Part shown: positions 45,765-54,612 of the stretch, one piece after another
How positions within the stretch are numbered: position 1 is the first letter of the stretch
Layout: each line of letters begins with the position of its first letter
Source of the DNA: Sporosarcina sp. P34
GTDB lineage: Bacteria > Bacillota > Bacilli > Bacillales_A > Planococcaceae
Reading direction: 5' to 3'
NCBI RefSeq assembly: GCF_002743375.1
Contig: NZ_PDZC01000008.1
Span: forward strand, 79,055 to 143,054
Length of the DNA stretch: 64,000 nucleotides
The notes under the pieces: generated by a model
Database searches by the model: none
Told to the model about the DNA's origin: nothing
Seen by the model: the letters and a program-made list of their open reading frames with translations, nothing else
Position numbers and translations under genes: made by a program

Positions 45765-48159
45765 CAGTCGGCTCCTTTCTCGATACACGCAAACGAATCA
45801 TACCAAGTACCGCGATTCCAGCAATAGCGAGTACCGCAATCTCAAATAATGTATCAAATCCACGATAATCTACAAGAATAACGTTGACGATATTTCCGCC
45901 TGCTGCTTCTGTCTTGACCGTATCTTTATAGTATTGAGAAATCGAAGGAATCATTTTTTGTGAGTGACTAGATAGGGCGACCAATGTCACCATTACACCT
46001 ACACTCAATGAAACAATCAAATTAACCATTTTATTGCGTTTCGTTTCCCCGTGCGTGCTGAGTGCCGGCAAATGTTTGAATGCCAGCAAGAACAACGCAA
46101 CCGATACTGTCTCGATGACAAGTTGTGTTAGGGCTAAGTCAGGCGCTTTGAAAATGACGAAGAATAACGCAACGGAATACCCGACACCGCCAAGCGCGAT
46201 GATCGCAGCAAGACGTGACTTTGCAAACACTACAAATCCGACAGATAAAATCAACACGATAGCATTCAATGATCCATATAAAGTAATTGCTGCAAAACTA
46301 TTCATATCGAGAACGAATGCGTCTTTAAGGAACAACAGCGCGATGATCGTAACAGACATAAATGCGAACATATACAATAAGTAGGTCCGGATCTTCCCTG
46401 TCATATAAAGACGAGAAACCCGATTCATTCCTTTTTCACTTCCACGCATCATCGCATCATAGCCGTTATTCAGCGATAGGCTGTCGGGCTGCATACGATA
46501 AAGCGGTTGCCATTTCGGAATGGTTAGATAGAGTAACGTACCGAATGCGACGACACCAATTGTCAGCCATAAACCAGCAGCCCCAAAACCATGCCACGCT
46601 TTGACATGAATATCGATAGCGGACGGATTCGCGTACAAAGTTGGCTGAATCGCCATAACGGCCGGTTTAATCATCCACTTACCGATGACATTCGGAATGA
46701 AGAATACCAGAATGACGATGGTTGCCAAAATCATAGGCGAAATTAACATACCAATCGGTGCTTCATGCGGCTGTGTTGGCAATTGATCAAATTTCTTCTG
46801 TCCCATAAATGTTTTTAAAACGAAATACATACTGTACGTAAACGTAAACACACTGGCAATCCAAGCGACGATTGGGAACAGGATCCCCCATGTATCAAAG
46901 TTGAATAATTCAAAGTGTCGAAGCGCTACCATAGATTCCAAGAACATCTCTTTACTCAAGAATCCACTGAATGGTGGCAAACCAGCCATAGATAATGAAC
47001 CGATCGCAGCAACAGTAAAGCTGATCGGCATAACACTCATTAATCCACCGAGCTTACGTATATCTCTGGTACCGGTTTCATGATCAATAATCCCAGCGAT
47101 CATGAATAGCCCGCCTTTAAATGCAGCGTGGTTAATCAAGTGGAAGATGGCCGCATACGTCGCGAAGCCAAACACGGCTGCAGTCGCATGATACGAGATA
47201 GCACCTGCTCCAAGTAAAGACATGATTAAACCAAGTTGACTGACTGTTGAAAATGCTAAAATCGCTTTCAAATCCGTTTGCTTTACTGCGAAGAATGAAC
47301 CCCAGAACAACGTCAGCAATCCAATTCCTGTAACAAGCCAAATCCAAGTGGACGCTGAGCCGAAAATCGGCGTAAATCGGGCGACCAAATAAATACCCGC
47401 CTTCACCATCGTCGCAGAGTGTAAATACGCACTAACTGGTGTGGGCGCTTCCATTGCATCCGGTAGCCAAATATAGAATGGAAATTGTGCGGACTTCGTA
47501 AAGGCACCAAGCAAAAGTAAAACCAACGCCAGAGTAAAGTACGGGTGACTCACGAGTTCAGGAGCTTCTGCGATTAATTCCCTAACAGAGAACGTTTCTC
47601 CCATGATACTGAGTAAAATAAATGCCCCAAGCATCATTAATCCACCAAACACTGTAATCATCATCGATTTTAATGCGCCAAAACGTGACTTGTCCTTGGT
47701 GTACCAGAAGCCAATCAATAAGAAGGACGAAATGGACGTTAACTCCCAGAACAAATAGAGTGTCATCGTGTTGTCAGATTGCACGACTCCGAGCATAGCG
47801 GTCATGAACATCAGTAAGTAGACATAAAAACTACCAAGATCTTCTTTTTCCCTATCCATATAAAACACGGAGTACAATACTACTAACGAACCGATTCCGG
47901 TGATCAATAGCGTGAATAATAAACTTAGACCATCTATGTATGAAGTAAACGCAATTCCAAGTGAAGGAATCCATTTCATTTCAGAAATAGCATGACCACC
48001 ATCCATGACTAACGGCAAAAAACTTGCGTAATAGCCAAACAACACGAGAGGTACAACTAAAACAAACCAACCTGTATGTATTCCTTTAATTTTCTTATAA
48101 ACAAAAGGAACGAGTACTGCGAAGATTACAGGTAAAAAAATCAATAACACGAATTCCAA
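45751..48159 (-). CDS. mrpA: Mrp Na+/H+ antiporter subunit A
   Basis: About 802-aa MrpA, the largest subunit: a NuoL-like part (about 1-600; FWELTSISSFLLIGFWYTKDKSRFGALKSM, FTKSAQFPFYIWLPDAMEAPTPVSAYLHSATMVKAGIYL) fused to an MbhD/NuoJ-like tail (KAPDLALTQLVIETVSVALFLLAF). TTG 48159 follows AAGGAGG and restores the B. subtilis length; the GTG at 48189 has no site. With subunits B-G it exports Na+ in exchange for protons, supporting pH and salt tolerance and sporulation in Bacillus. Confidence 0.95.
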   Translation of the reverse strand: MEFVLLIFLPVIFAVLVPFVYKKIKGIHTGWFVLVVPLVLFGYYASFLPLVMDGGHAISEMKWIPSLGIAFTSYIDGLSLLFTLLITGIGSLVVLYSVFYMDREKEDLGSFYVYLLMFMTAMLGVVQSDNTMTLYLFWELTSISSFLLIGFWYTKDKSRFGALKSMMITVFGGLMMLGAFILLSIMGETFSVRELIAEAPELVSHPYFTLALVLLLLGAFTKSAQFPFYIWLPDAMEAPTPVSAYLHSATMVKAGIYLVARFTPIFGSASTWIWLVTGIGLLTLFWGSFFAVKQTDLKAILAFSTVSQLGLIMSLLGAGAISYHATAAVFGFATYAAIFHLINHAAFKGGLFMIAGIIDHETGTRDIRKLGGLMSVMPISFTVAAIGSLSMAGLPPFSGFLSKEMFLESMVALRHFELFNFDTWGILFPIVAWIASVFTFTYSMYFVLKTFMGQKKFDQLPTQPHEAPIGMLISPMILATIVILVFFIPNVIGKWMIKPAVMAIQPTLYANPSAIDIHVKAWHGFGAAGLWLTIGVVAFGTLLYLTIPKWQPLYRMQPDSLSLNNGYDAMMRGSEKGMNRVSRLYMTGKIRTYLLYMFAFMSVTIIALLFLKDAFVLDMNSFAAITLYGSLNAIVLILSVGFVVFAKSRLAAIIALGGVGYSVALFFVIFKAPDLALTQLVIETVSVALFLLAFKHLPALSTHGETKRNKMVNLIVSLSVGVMVTLVALSSHSQKMIPSISQYYKDTVKTEAAGGNIVNVILVDYRGFDTLFEIAVLAIAGIAVLGMIRLRVSRKEPTDENE

Positions 48160-48340
48160 GAGAATCCTCCTTCCAACCATGTTCTTCACTTATTCACATT
48201 CCCGAGGCATAAGCGTGGGCGTATTTGTTAGTATAGCGTAAAACATTTCAAATTGCATAGACGACAGTTGACCAATTATTGCTTTATTCGACTTCCTTCT
48301 TATATTATTAGAAGGGGAAAAAATATTTTTTGGGGGTATT

Positions 48341-48913
48341 ATGAAAAATCCATATTTGTTCAGCTATTTACCATTTATCGCCGTCTTATTATTCAGTTTG
48401 ACTTTTGGCGTCTATAGCGTAGGGGAGACGCTAATCCTCTTTAAGGAAATTGGTCTCTATCAAGGCATGAGGGAGTTCTTAACCGACCTTCAATTACGTC
48501 TCTTTTTACTGACAATGTATGCTTTAGTCTTCTTCATGCTATTTGCAGCTTTAAAACTGATTGCCGTCACCATTCATGAAACGGCCTTATTATTTTTCCT
48601 AAAAGAAGAAGCAGAGGCCTCGTATAGCTCTTCAAAATCCGGTGTGATCATTTACTTTATTGGCGCACTTGCTTCTGTATTCGGTATTCAATCTTGGAAG
48701 GTGCTAGCATTGATTTTCTTCATCACTTCTTTTGTCTACTTTATTTACGTAGTGTACAAATTAAGCCCGTTTATGCCGTTGACGCACACAATCGGTTTGA
48801 TATTCTTTCAAATTATCATTTGGAGTGTCTTGGTGGCGGGACTTGTGTATATCATTTTCCGTCTTTACAACGGAGTACTCGCTAGTATCCCATTAGCCAA
48901 TCCAGTGAAATAA
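48341..48913 (+). CDS. yufK: DUF5366 membrane protein (YufK-like)
   Basis: 190-aa protein with about five transmembrane helices (for example YLPFIAVLLFSLTFGVYSVGETLILF and LLTMYALVFFMLFAALKLIAVTIHETALLFFL) and no catalytic motif. It sits between mrp and pbpD, where B. subtilis has yufK. ATG 48341 follows TTGGGGG. Function unknown. Confidence 0.7.
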   Translation: MKNPYLFSYLPFIAVLLFSLTFGVYSVGETLILFKEIGLYQGMREFLTDLQLRLFLLTMYALVFFMLFAALKLIAVTIHETALLFFLKEEAEASYSSSKSGVIIYFIGALASVFGIQSWKVLALIFFITSFVYFIYVVYKLSPFMPLTHTIGLIFFQIIIWSVLVAGLVYIIFRLYNGVLASIPLANPVK

Positions 48914-48914
48914 A

Positions 48915-48960
48915 TGAAAAAGCCTTGCCGATCCAACTAACGGACCTGGCAAGGCTTTTA
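48915..48960. terminator. bidirectional terminator yufK/pbpD
   Basis: AAAAAGCCTTGCC / GGCAAGGCTTTTA stem with a 16-nt loop. The pbpD stop lies at its right end. Confidence 0.8.
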
Positions 48961-50811
48961 TGGTCGCAATGTTGAAGAGAATGCCCGCAAATGAATTTTT
49001 TGATCACGCAGACGCGGAATAGGTGTGGGTCTGTCACACCCAATCCAAACTGCTGACGTATAGCGATCATTCATGCCAATTGTCCACAAGTCTTTAAATG
49101 AATCGGTCGTTCCTGTTTTCGCTCCGGTATAGCTCGTTGTATACGCAATTCCTTCGCCTGTACCGTTCACAACGACTTCTTTCATCAAGGAACGAATGCT
49201 ATTGACCGTGGAAGGGGACCAAACCGCTTTTGACCTATCTTTCCACTTATACAATACCTCACCTTTACTATCTTTTACCGAGCGAATGGCATGTGGGGTC
49301 AAGTACGTCCCGTCGATAAAACTCGTAGTGGCTCCGGCAAGCTCCAGTGGCGTGACACCTTTAGAAAATCCGCCAAGCGCTGCAGGGTAGGAACGATCAG
49401 CCGCAACGATGTGTCGAAAATGAAAAGGTGCTAGATGAGAGAATGCCTCATCGATTCCTACACGTTGCAATAAACGTACAGCCGTTGTGTTATAACTATT
49501 CCGGAATGCTTCCCGTACGGTCGTCGTTCCAAACTGATAGTGGCCGAAGTTTTTTGGACAATAACCGGCAATACAAATATTGCTACTATTGACGGGCGTA
49601 TCCGCATGATACGGTCCACTTTCGAAAAACGGTGCATAGACAAGCAATGGCTTGATTGCTGACCCTGGTTGTCGAACAGCTTGAAAAGCTCGGTTGAAGT
49701 CGGTTTTTTTATAACCCGATCCTGCATATAAACTGATGATCTCACGCATCTCATTGTCGATGACAGCAGCTCCAGCCTGCACACCGCCTCTTCCAATCAG
49801 TGCATTCAATCGATTTTCATCATGCTGTTGCTTGTTTGGATCAAGTGCCGTATCGATTGTCACGCCTTTGCTGGTCACTTCTTGCGTACGCCGATTGATT
49901 TCACTTTGCCAGCGTTGTCGTTCTTCTGGCGTTTTAGCTTTAGCCATCGACACATCGAGCCCTTCCGCTTGCGCAATCAGGTCTTTCAATTCTTCTAATA
50001 CATATGAACTGTACATTGGATAAAACTGTTCCTTGTTCTTAACGTTCAATTGAATGGGCAACTTACTATACTCTTCAAATTGCTCTTGTGTAATGACTTG
50101 CTGATCGAGCATGACTCGAAGAAGTCGTAGTTGACGTTCTTTCGTTTGATCATAATGCTTGATCGGGTTATAAAGAGAAGGATTATTTGGAATGGCCGCC
50201 AAAAATGCAATTTCTGCCTCATGCAATTTTTCAAGAGGACGGCTGAAGTAGTAGCTAGCCGCACCACCGATTCCGTAGACTTGATTGCCGAAGTACATTT
50301 CATTCAAATACATTTCCAAGATTTCATCTTTTGTCGATTGTTTTTCCAACTCTGCCGCAAAGAAGAGCTCTTTGAATTTTCGTTCGTACGTTTTCTCAGT
50401 TGTTAGATGGCGCATTCGCACGACTTGCTGTGTAATGGTTGAAGCGCCTTGCTGTTTAGCGTCTGCCGCTGCATTGATCGTGAAAGCTCGAATGATCGCC
50501 GCTATATCATAACCTCGATGCTCATAAAATGTCCGGTCTTCACTTTTTAAAAATAACTGGCGCGTGAAAAACGTCACATCTTGCAAATGAATGGGTTGCC
50601 GCCATTCGGTATATTCTTCCGCAAACAATTTCCCGTTACGGTCTTTCATTTGAATAGGGGAGACCATTACAGGCGCTTCCAACTGCACTGCCTCACGAAT
50701 AGAAGCATGCAAGGTTTTCGTCTGCGCGGTTTCTGCGTAGATTTGATTTTGGATAAATAATAATAGCGGAACGCAAGCAAGCGTAATCACTAATCCAACC
50801 GTTTGTTTCAA
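48958..50811 (-). CDS. pbpD: class A penicillin-binding protein (PBP4/PbpD-like)
   Basis: About 617-aa bifunctional peptidoglycan synthase. One N-terminal membrane anchor (VGLVITLACVPLLLFIQ), then a GT51 glycosyltransferase domain (KSEDRTFYEHRGYD with catalytic Glu about 91; QGASTITQQVVRM), then a transpeptidase domain with Ser384 in RQPGSAIKPLL, SYNTTA as SxN and TGAKTGTTD as KTG. Length and neighbours (yuxJ, yufK) fit PbpD. TTG 50811 is preferred since AGGGGG lies 8 bp before it; ATG 50835 has no site. Confidence 0.9.
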   Translation of the reverse strand: MKQTVGLVITLACVPLLLFIQNQIYAETAQTKTLHASIREAVQLEAPVMVSPIQMKDRNGKLFAEEYTEWRQPIHLQDVTFFTRQLFLKSEDRTFYEHRGYDIAAIIRAFTINAAADAKQQGASTITQQVVRMRHLTTEKTYERKFKELFFAAELEKQSTKDEILEMYLNEMYFGNQVYGIGGAASYYFSRPLEKLHEAEIAFLAAIPNNPSLYNPIKHYDQTKERQLRLLRVMLDQQVITQEQFEEYSKLPIQLNVKNKEQFYPMYSSYVLEELKDLIAQAEGLDVSMAKAKTPEERQRWQSEINRRTQEVTSKGVTIDTALDPNKQQHDENRLNALIGRGGVQAGAAVIDNEMREIISLYAGSGYKKTDFNRAFQAVRQPGSAIKPLLVYAPFFESGPYHADTPVNSSNICIAGYCPKNFGHYQFGTTTVREAFRNSYNTTAVRLLQRVGIDEAFSHLAPFHFRHIVAADRSYPAALGGFSKGVTPLELAGATTSFIDGTYLTPHAIRSVKDSKGEVLYKWKDRSKAVWSPSTVNSIRSLMKEVVVNGTGEGIAYTTSYTGAKTGTTDSFKDLWTIGMNDRYTSAVWIGCDRPTPIPRLRDQKIHLRAFSSTLRP

Positions 50812-50892
50812 CTCACTAGCCCCCTGTACTTTCATATCGTTATAGAAAAATATAACATAACACGACACCTGTCGTCTGAATCAATGGGAAAT

Positions 50893-50922
50893 AAAAAAAC
50901 GCGCTACCGAAAAGCGCGCGTG
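50893..50922 (-). terminator. yuxJ terminator
   Basis: Read on the minus strand, GCGCGCTTTTCGGTAGCGCG followed by TTTTTTTA, directly after the MFS stop codon. Confidence 0.85.
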
Positions 50923-50929
50923 GCTAAAT

Positions 50930-52171
50930 TTACGTATGTTCATTCGCTTCGTCTTGCCGGTCTTCTAGGAAATGTTCAAAATCCTGTGTAGGCCGTCGTA
51001 CTGCCATAGATAGGAACAGATACCCGACGATGAATAATATGCCTGTCACGATAAATACAGCAGGAATTCCGATATATCCACTGACAATTCCACCAAACAT
51101 CGGTCCAATAATATTACCAAGGAAACGGAAGCTGGTGTTATACCCCATGACTTCGCCTTGAACTTCCAGTGGTGCTTCACGACGAACAAGCGCTGTCGTA
51201 AGTGGAATCATCCCGCCAGTGGAGATTCCAAATAAGAATCGCAACAAAACAAGTTGCCAAAGAGACGTAACGAACGCCTGTGGGATGATGAAGACGAACG
51301 ACATGATGAGCAGTAGTCCAAGAATTTTTTCATACCCTACATTGTCGCCAACTTTCCCCCAATACCTAGCGAATAGTAAATTACCGAGACCTGTCGCACT
51401 GAACGTCAATCCCGCGAGAAACGCTACATTGGATGCAGCATGTGTCAAATCCGCTACGTAGAGTGACAGCAATGGTTGAATGCTGAAATTCCCGATTTGG
51501 ATCAACGTCGTGACGACCATTACGTTAAACATCAGACGGTGCTTGAACAATCCACCCAAAATGACTTTCCGCGAATACTTTGCAACTTTCCGCACCTTTA
51601 CCCGTGCTTGCTCTTTAATTCCAAATAACACGAGCAATGTGGCAATCATAACGGAAATAGATGTGATGATGAAAGCATACTCAAACCCGAACGTATCAGC
51701 CATTAGACCACCGAGAACGGGGCCGAATAACATTCCCGCAACACCGCCCATTTGCAACGTGCCGAGCATCTTGCCGGCTTCCTCACGTGGCGTTTGAGAA
51801 GAAATGAAAGCTAATGAAGTCGGTAAGAAACCAGTAACCAAACCCATTAATAGTCTTAACACGAAAAAGGTTTCTACGGAATTAACAAAGCCCATTAAAA
51901 AAACTGAAATCGTAATGCCAAAACCATTAATGAGCAAAATAGGTTTAAAACCGAAGCGGTCTGCAAAACGTCCCCAAATAGGTGACATGATCAGTGCGGT
52001 GATAAACGTAGCACCAAAAATTAACCCCGCCCACTTCTGGACATATGCGTCAGAATAATCCCCAAATGTTTCAATATATAACGACAGGAACGGCATAATC
52101 ATCGTCATCGTACCTGCTACAAGAAAGTTCGTGACCCAAATGATAATGAAGTTTTTCTTATGTCGACTCAA
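50930..52171 (-). CDS. yuxJ: MFS multidrug-type efflux transporter (YuxJ-like)
   Basis: 413-aa major facilitator with 12 transmembrane helices. Motif A is GRFADRFGFKPILL, motif C of drug:H+ antiporters is LQMGGVAGMLFGPVLGGLMADTFGF. TTG start at 52171 with upstream GGAGGAAGGCGG. In B. subtilis yuxJ also lies upstream of pbpD. Substrate unknown. Confidence 0.85.
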   Translation of the reverse strand: MSRHKKNFIIIWVTNFLVAGTMTMIMPFLSLYIETFGDYSDAYVQKWAGLIFGATFITALIMSPIWGRFADRFGFKPILLINGFGITISVFLMGFVNSVETFFVLRLLMGLVTGFLPTSLAFISSQTPREEAGKMLGTLQMGGVAGMLFGPVLGGLMADTFGFEYAFIITSISVMIATLLVLFGIKEQARVKVRKVAKYSRKVILGGLFKHRLMFNVMVVTTLIQIGNFSIQPLLSLYVADLTHAASNVAFLAGLTFSATGLGNLLFARYWGKVGDNVGYEKILGLLLIMSFVFIIPQAFVTSLWQLVLLRFLFGISTGGMIPLTTALVRREAPLEVQGEVMGYNTSFRFLGNIIGPMFGGIVSGYIGIPAVFIVTGILFIVGYLFLSMAVRRPTQDFEHFLEDRQDEANEHT

Positions 52172-52261
52172 CGTTGAACCGCCTTCCTCCTGTAAAGCTT
52201 AGATAATATTCAGTATAAAACAATTCGGCAGTCGAAGGAAACATAGTGCTTACATCAAACG

Positions 52262-52607
52262 TGTATAGAGCGGTGGCGCGTGCGATTGAGCGGTTGAGGC
52301 CCCATATAGAGCGCCCACGGACGTGGCTAGAGCGGGTGGCGCATGCGATTGAGCAGGTGAGGTCCCGCATAGAGCGCTCGCGGACGTGTGTAGAGCGGGT
52401 GGCGCGTGCCATTGAGCGGTTGAGACCCAGCATAGAGCGCTCGCGGACGTGTATAGAGCGGGTGGCGCGTGCGATTGAGTGGGTGCGGCCCCACATAGAG
52501 CGCTCACGGACGTATGTAGAGCGGCTAGCGCGTGCGATTGAGCGGGTGAGACACCACATAGAGCGCCCACGGACGTGCATAGAGCGGATATCAAAGCCCA
52601 TTAAGCA
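52262..52607. repeat. 21-bp phased GAGCG array 3 (17 units, 63-bp higher order)
   Basis: AGAGCG/TGAGCG words, the complement of CGCTCT/CGCTCA in arrays 1 and 2, start at 52267, 52287 and then every 21 bp from 52308 to 52602. Only the first interval is 20. First bases follow an A-T-A pattern, giving 63-bp units ending in CGGAC. The period is a multiple of three, so long open frames appear on both strands. It fills the gap between the divergent yuxJ and ppiB genes. Confidence 0.92.
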
Positions 52608-52819
52608 GTTACACGAAATAATGCGCGATACACGCATTGCTACTACGGGTACACCAACATTGTCCTTTCCCACTAGTACGTTTTTCTCCCCACACTACAC
52701 ATTGTCAACTAACTGTCACAGTTACAATCATCGAATTTTGCCATCAACTATGATAGACTGTTTTCATATACAAAACATGCACCAAAATGAACAAGCACGC
52801 AAATTTGAGGAGGAATATC

Positions 52820-53407
52820 ATGTATCCACAACTATCAACTGAAGTAGCAGAAAACGAAGCACTAGTAACGATGAACACAACAATGGGGCCAATCAAAATA
52901 AAGCTTTTTAAAGAGCGCGTTCCAAAAACAGTTGAAAACTTCTTGACTCACGCGGAGAATGGTTACTACGACGGTATTATTTTCCACCGCGTTATTCCTG
53001 AATTCATGATTCAAGGTGGAGATCCAACTGGAACAGGAATGGGCGGAGAAAGTATCTACGGCAACTCATTCCAAGACGAGTTTACGATGGATCTATTCAA
53101 CTTGCGTGGCGCTTTATCTATGGCGAACGCTGGACCCAACACAAACGGTAGCCAGTTCTTCATCGTACAGGCTTCTTCAGCAAACGCTTCAGCATCACAA
53201 TTGAAACAAGGTGGATGGCCTGAAGAAATTGCAGCTGCATATGAAGAAAACGGTGGAACACCACACTTAGATCAGAAGCATACGGTATTTGGTCAAGTGT
53301 TAGAAGGAATGGACGTTGTCGACAACATCGCCAATGCAAAAACTAACCGCGACAATAAGCCAAACGAAGAAATTAAAATTGAATCAATCGAAATTATCCA
53401 AAAGTAA
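52820..53407 (+). CDS. ppiB: peptidyl-prolyl cis-trans isomerase, cyclophilin type
   Basis: 195-aa cyclophilin. Active-site segments [39 protein letters not shown] and [20 protein letters not shown] are present. It is longer than the 143-aa B. subtilis PpiB because of an insertion around [17 protein letters not shown], seen in other Firmicutes cyclophilins. No signal peptide, so cytosolic. ATG 52820 follows TTTGAGGAGGA. Confidence 0.93.
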   Translation: MYPQLSTEVAENEALVTMNTTMGPIKIKLFKERVPKTVENFLTHAENGYYDGIIFHRVIPEFMIQGGDPTGTGMGGESIYGNSFQDEFTMDLFNLRGALSMANAGPNTNGSQFFIVQASSANASASQLKQGGWPEEIAAAYEENGGTPHLDQKHTVFGQVLEGMDVVDNIANAKTNRDNKPNEEIKIESIEIIQK

Positions 53408-53436
53408 TCGTAGTTGATTCGTAGGAGGAAACTAGC

Positions 53437-53658
53437 ATGGACTTCGTTCTATTAATGCCGTTTCTTTATTTTCCTGAAGATAAATCAGAATACATTCCAG
53501 CAGCAATCTCTTTCGTCATCTTCATGACGCTAATGCTGTTCGTATTTCGTTGGATTATCAAGAAATCCAAACAGCAGGAAGAAGAAACGAAAGAGCTGGA
53601 ACAACGTATTTTAAAAGAACGACAACAACATAATAATCCAGGACATCCCATCGATTGA
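53437..53658 (+). CDS. small membrane protein with charged coiled-coil tail
   Basis: 73-aa protein: one transmembrane helix (about residues 20-42, IPAAISFVIFMTLMLFVFRWII) followed by a Lys/Glu/Gln-rich helix KKSKQQEEETKELEQRILKERQQ. RBS TAGGAGGAAACTAGC is strong, 30 bp after ppiB, so it is probably co-transcribed. I do not recognise a family. Confidence 0.65.
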   Translation: MDFVLLMPFLYFPEDKSEYIPAAISFVIFMTLMLFVFRWIIKKSKQQEEETKELEQRILKERQQHNNPGHPID

Positions 53659-53674
53659 TCGGGATGTTCTTTTT
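53641..53674 (+). terminator. ppiB operon terminator
   Basis: GACATCCC / GGGATGTT stem with ATCGATTGAT centre and CTTTTT. The left arm overlaps the end of the preceding gene. Confidence 0.75.
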
Positions 53675-53772
53675 ACATCAACCAGTCTCGTAAATTGCCA
53701 AAATACTTGCAACTGTTTTCTTACTAGCTGTTGTGCTATCATAAAAAGAAAACACAAATCAGGTGACAAATC

Positions 53773-54039
53773 ATGCAAACCATTGAAATGAATAAAAAAG
53801 CAGCCTCACTTCTTAAGCAATGGGATCCATTCCGAGAAGGGGAATATGCATATGGTACAGAAATCACTGAAATAGTGACGAAACTCCATCATGTAGATCA
53901 TCCAGCAGACTTAGCTAAATATATTCGCGATATCTATGAGCACGCCCATGAAATTTGGATACCATTAGAGAACTGTATGGACATATCCTATAAACTGATT
54001 GCTGTTAAATATGAAGCCAAATCAATCGTTCCATATTAA
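53773..54039 (+). CDS. yugE: DUF1871 protein (YugE-like)
   Basis: 88-aa helical DUF1871 protein; WDPFREGEYAYGTEITEIVTKLHHVDHPADLAKYIRDIYEHAHEIWIPLENC is the family core. Small cytosolic protein of unknown function. Its position before yugI matches the yug region of B. subtilis. Confidence 0.78.
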   Translation: MQTIEMNKKAASLLKQWDPFREGEYAYGTEITEIVTKLHHVDHPADLAKYIRDIYEHAHEIWIPLENCMDISYKLIAVKYEAKSIVPY

Positions 54040-54048
54040 CTACTCCAC

Positions 54049-54075
54049 GCCATCTATTCAGATGGCTCTTTTTTT
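54049..54075 (+). terminator. yugE terminator
   Basis: GCCATCT / AGATGGC stem, ATTC loop, CTCTTTTTTT tail. Confidence 0.8.
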
Positions 54076-54102
54076 GTTCAAAACATCAAAATATGGTATA
54101 CT
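54074..54102 (+). promoter_or_regulatory. yugI promoter
   Basis: TTGTTC (54074-54079), 17-bp spacer, TATACT (54097-54102) with an upstream TGG extension, 57 bp before yugI. Confidence 0.65.
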
Positions 54103-54158
54103 ATGAAGCGGCCTTAGTGGCAGACTAGATACTACTTTTAGATTGGGAGCTGTTTGGC

Positions 54159-54533
54159 ATGTCTCACAAATTTGCAGTAGGAGATGAGCTGACCGGAAAA
54201 GTAACCGGCATACAGCCGTACGGTGCGTTTGTAGCGCTGGATGCCTCAACGCAAGGTTTAGTGCACATCTCTGAAATCACGTATGGATTCGTAAAGGATA
54301 TTCATGAGTTTTTGGAAGTTGGGCAAGAAGTTCACGTCAAAGTATTGGATGTGGATGAAGGGGCTAGTAAAATCAGCTTGTCGATCCGTGCATTACAGGA
54401 GCCACCAAGTTCTTACCTGAATCACTCTCGTTCTCGTCAATCATTGCAAGAACGCGTGGATCAGCAAGACGCTGATGGTTTTAATTCACTGAAAGATAAA
54501 CTACAGGGCTGGATTGAACAATCCGGACGTTAA
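54159..54533 (+). CDS. yugI: S1 RNA-binding domain protein (YugI, general stress protein 13)
   Basis: 124-aa protein with one N-terminal S1 domain (VGDELTGKVTGIQPYGAFVALDASTQGLVHISEITYGFVKDIHEFLEVGQEVHVKVLDVDEGASKISLSIRA) and a charged C-terminal tail. Matches YugI, which associates with ribosomes in Bacillus. ATG 54159 follows GGGAGCTG. Confidence 0.9.
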   Translation: MSHKFAVGDELTGKVTGIQPYGAFVALDASTQGLVHISEITYGFVKDIHEFLEVGQEVHVKVLDVDEGASKISLSIRALQEPPSSYLNHSRSRQSLQERVDQQDADGFNSLKDKLQGWIEQSGR

Positions 54534-54534
54534 T

Positions 54535-54583
54535 AAAAGGACAGACGTAGAAGTGGTAAGCGCTTCTACGTCTGTCCTTTTTG
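54535..54583. terminator. strong bidirectional terminator yugI / rocR-like
   Basis: AAAAGGACAGACGTAGAAG / CTTCTACGTCTGTCCTTTT, a perfect 19-bp stem with A- and T-runs. Confidence 0.93.
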
Positions 54584-54612
54584 TTTTGGAAATGGCAATC
54601 GTCACTACTTAT

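Noticed and set aside
52246..52842. 198-aa plus-strand and 171/114-aa minus-strand frames with heptad-like IERSRTC/VERVARA repeats
   Set aside because: They result from a 63-bp repeat divisible by three; open frames exist on both strands, the plus frame runs into ppiB, and sister array 1 with the same word has no frame.
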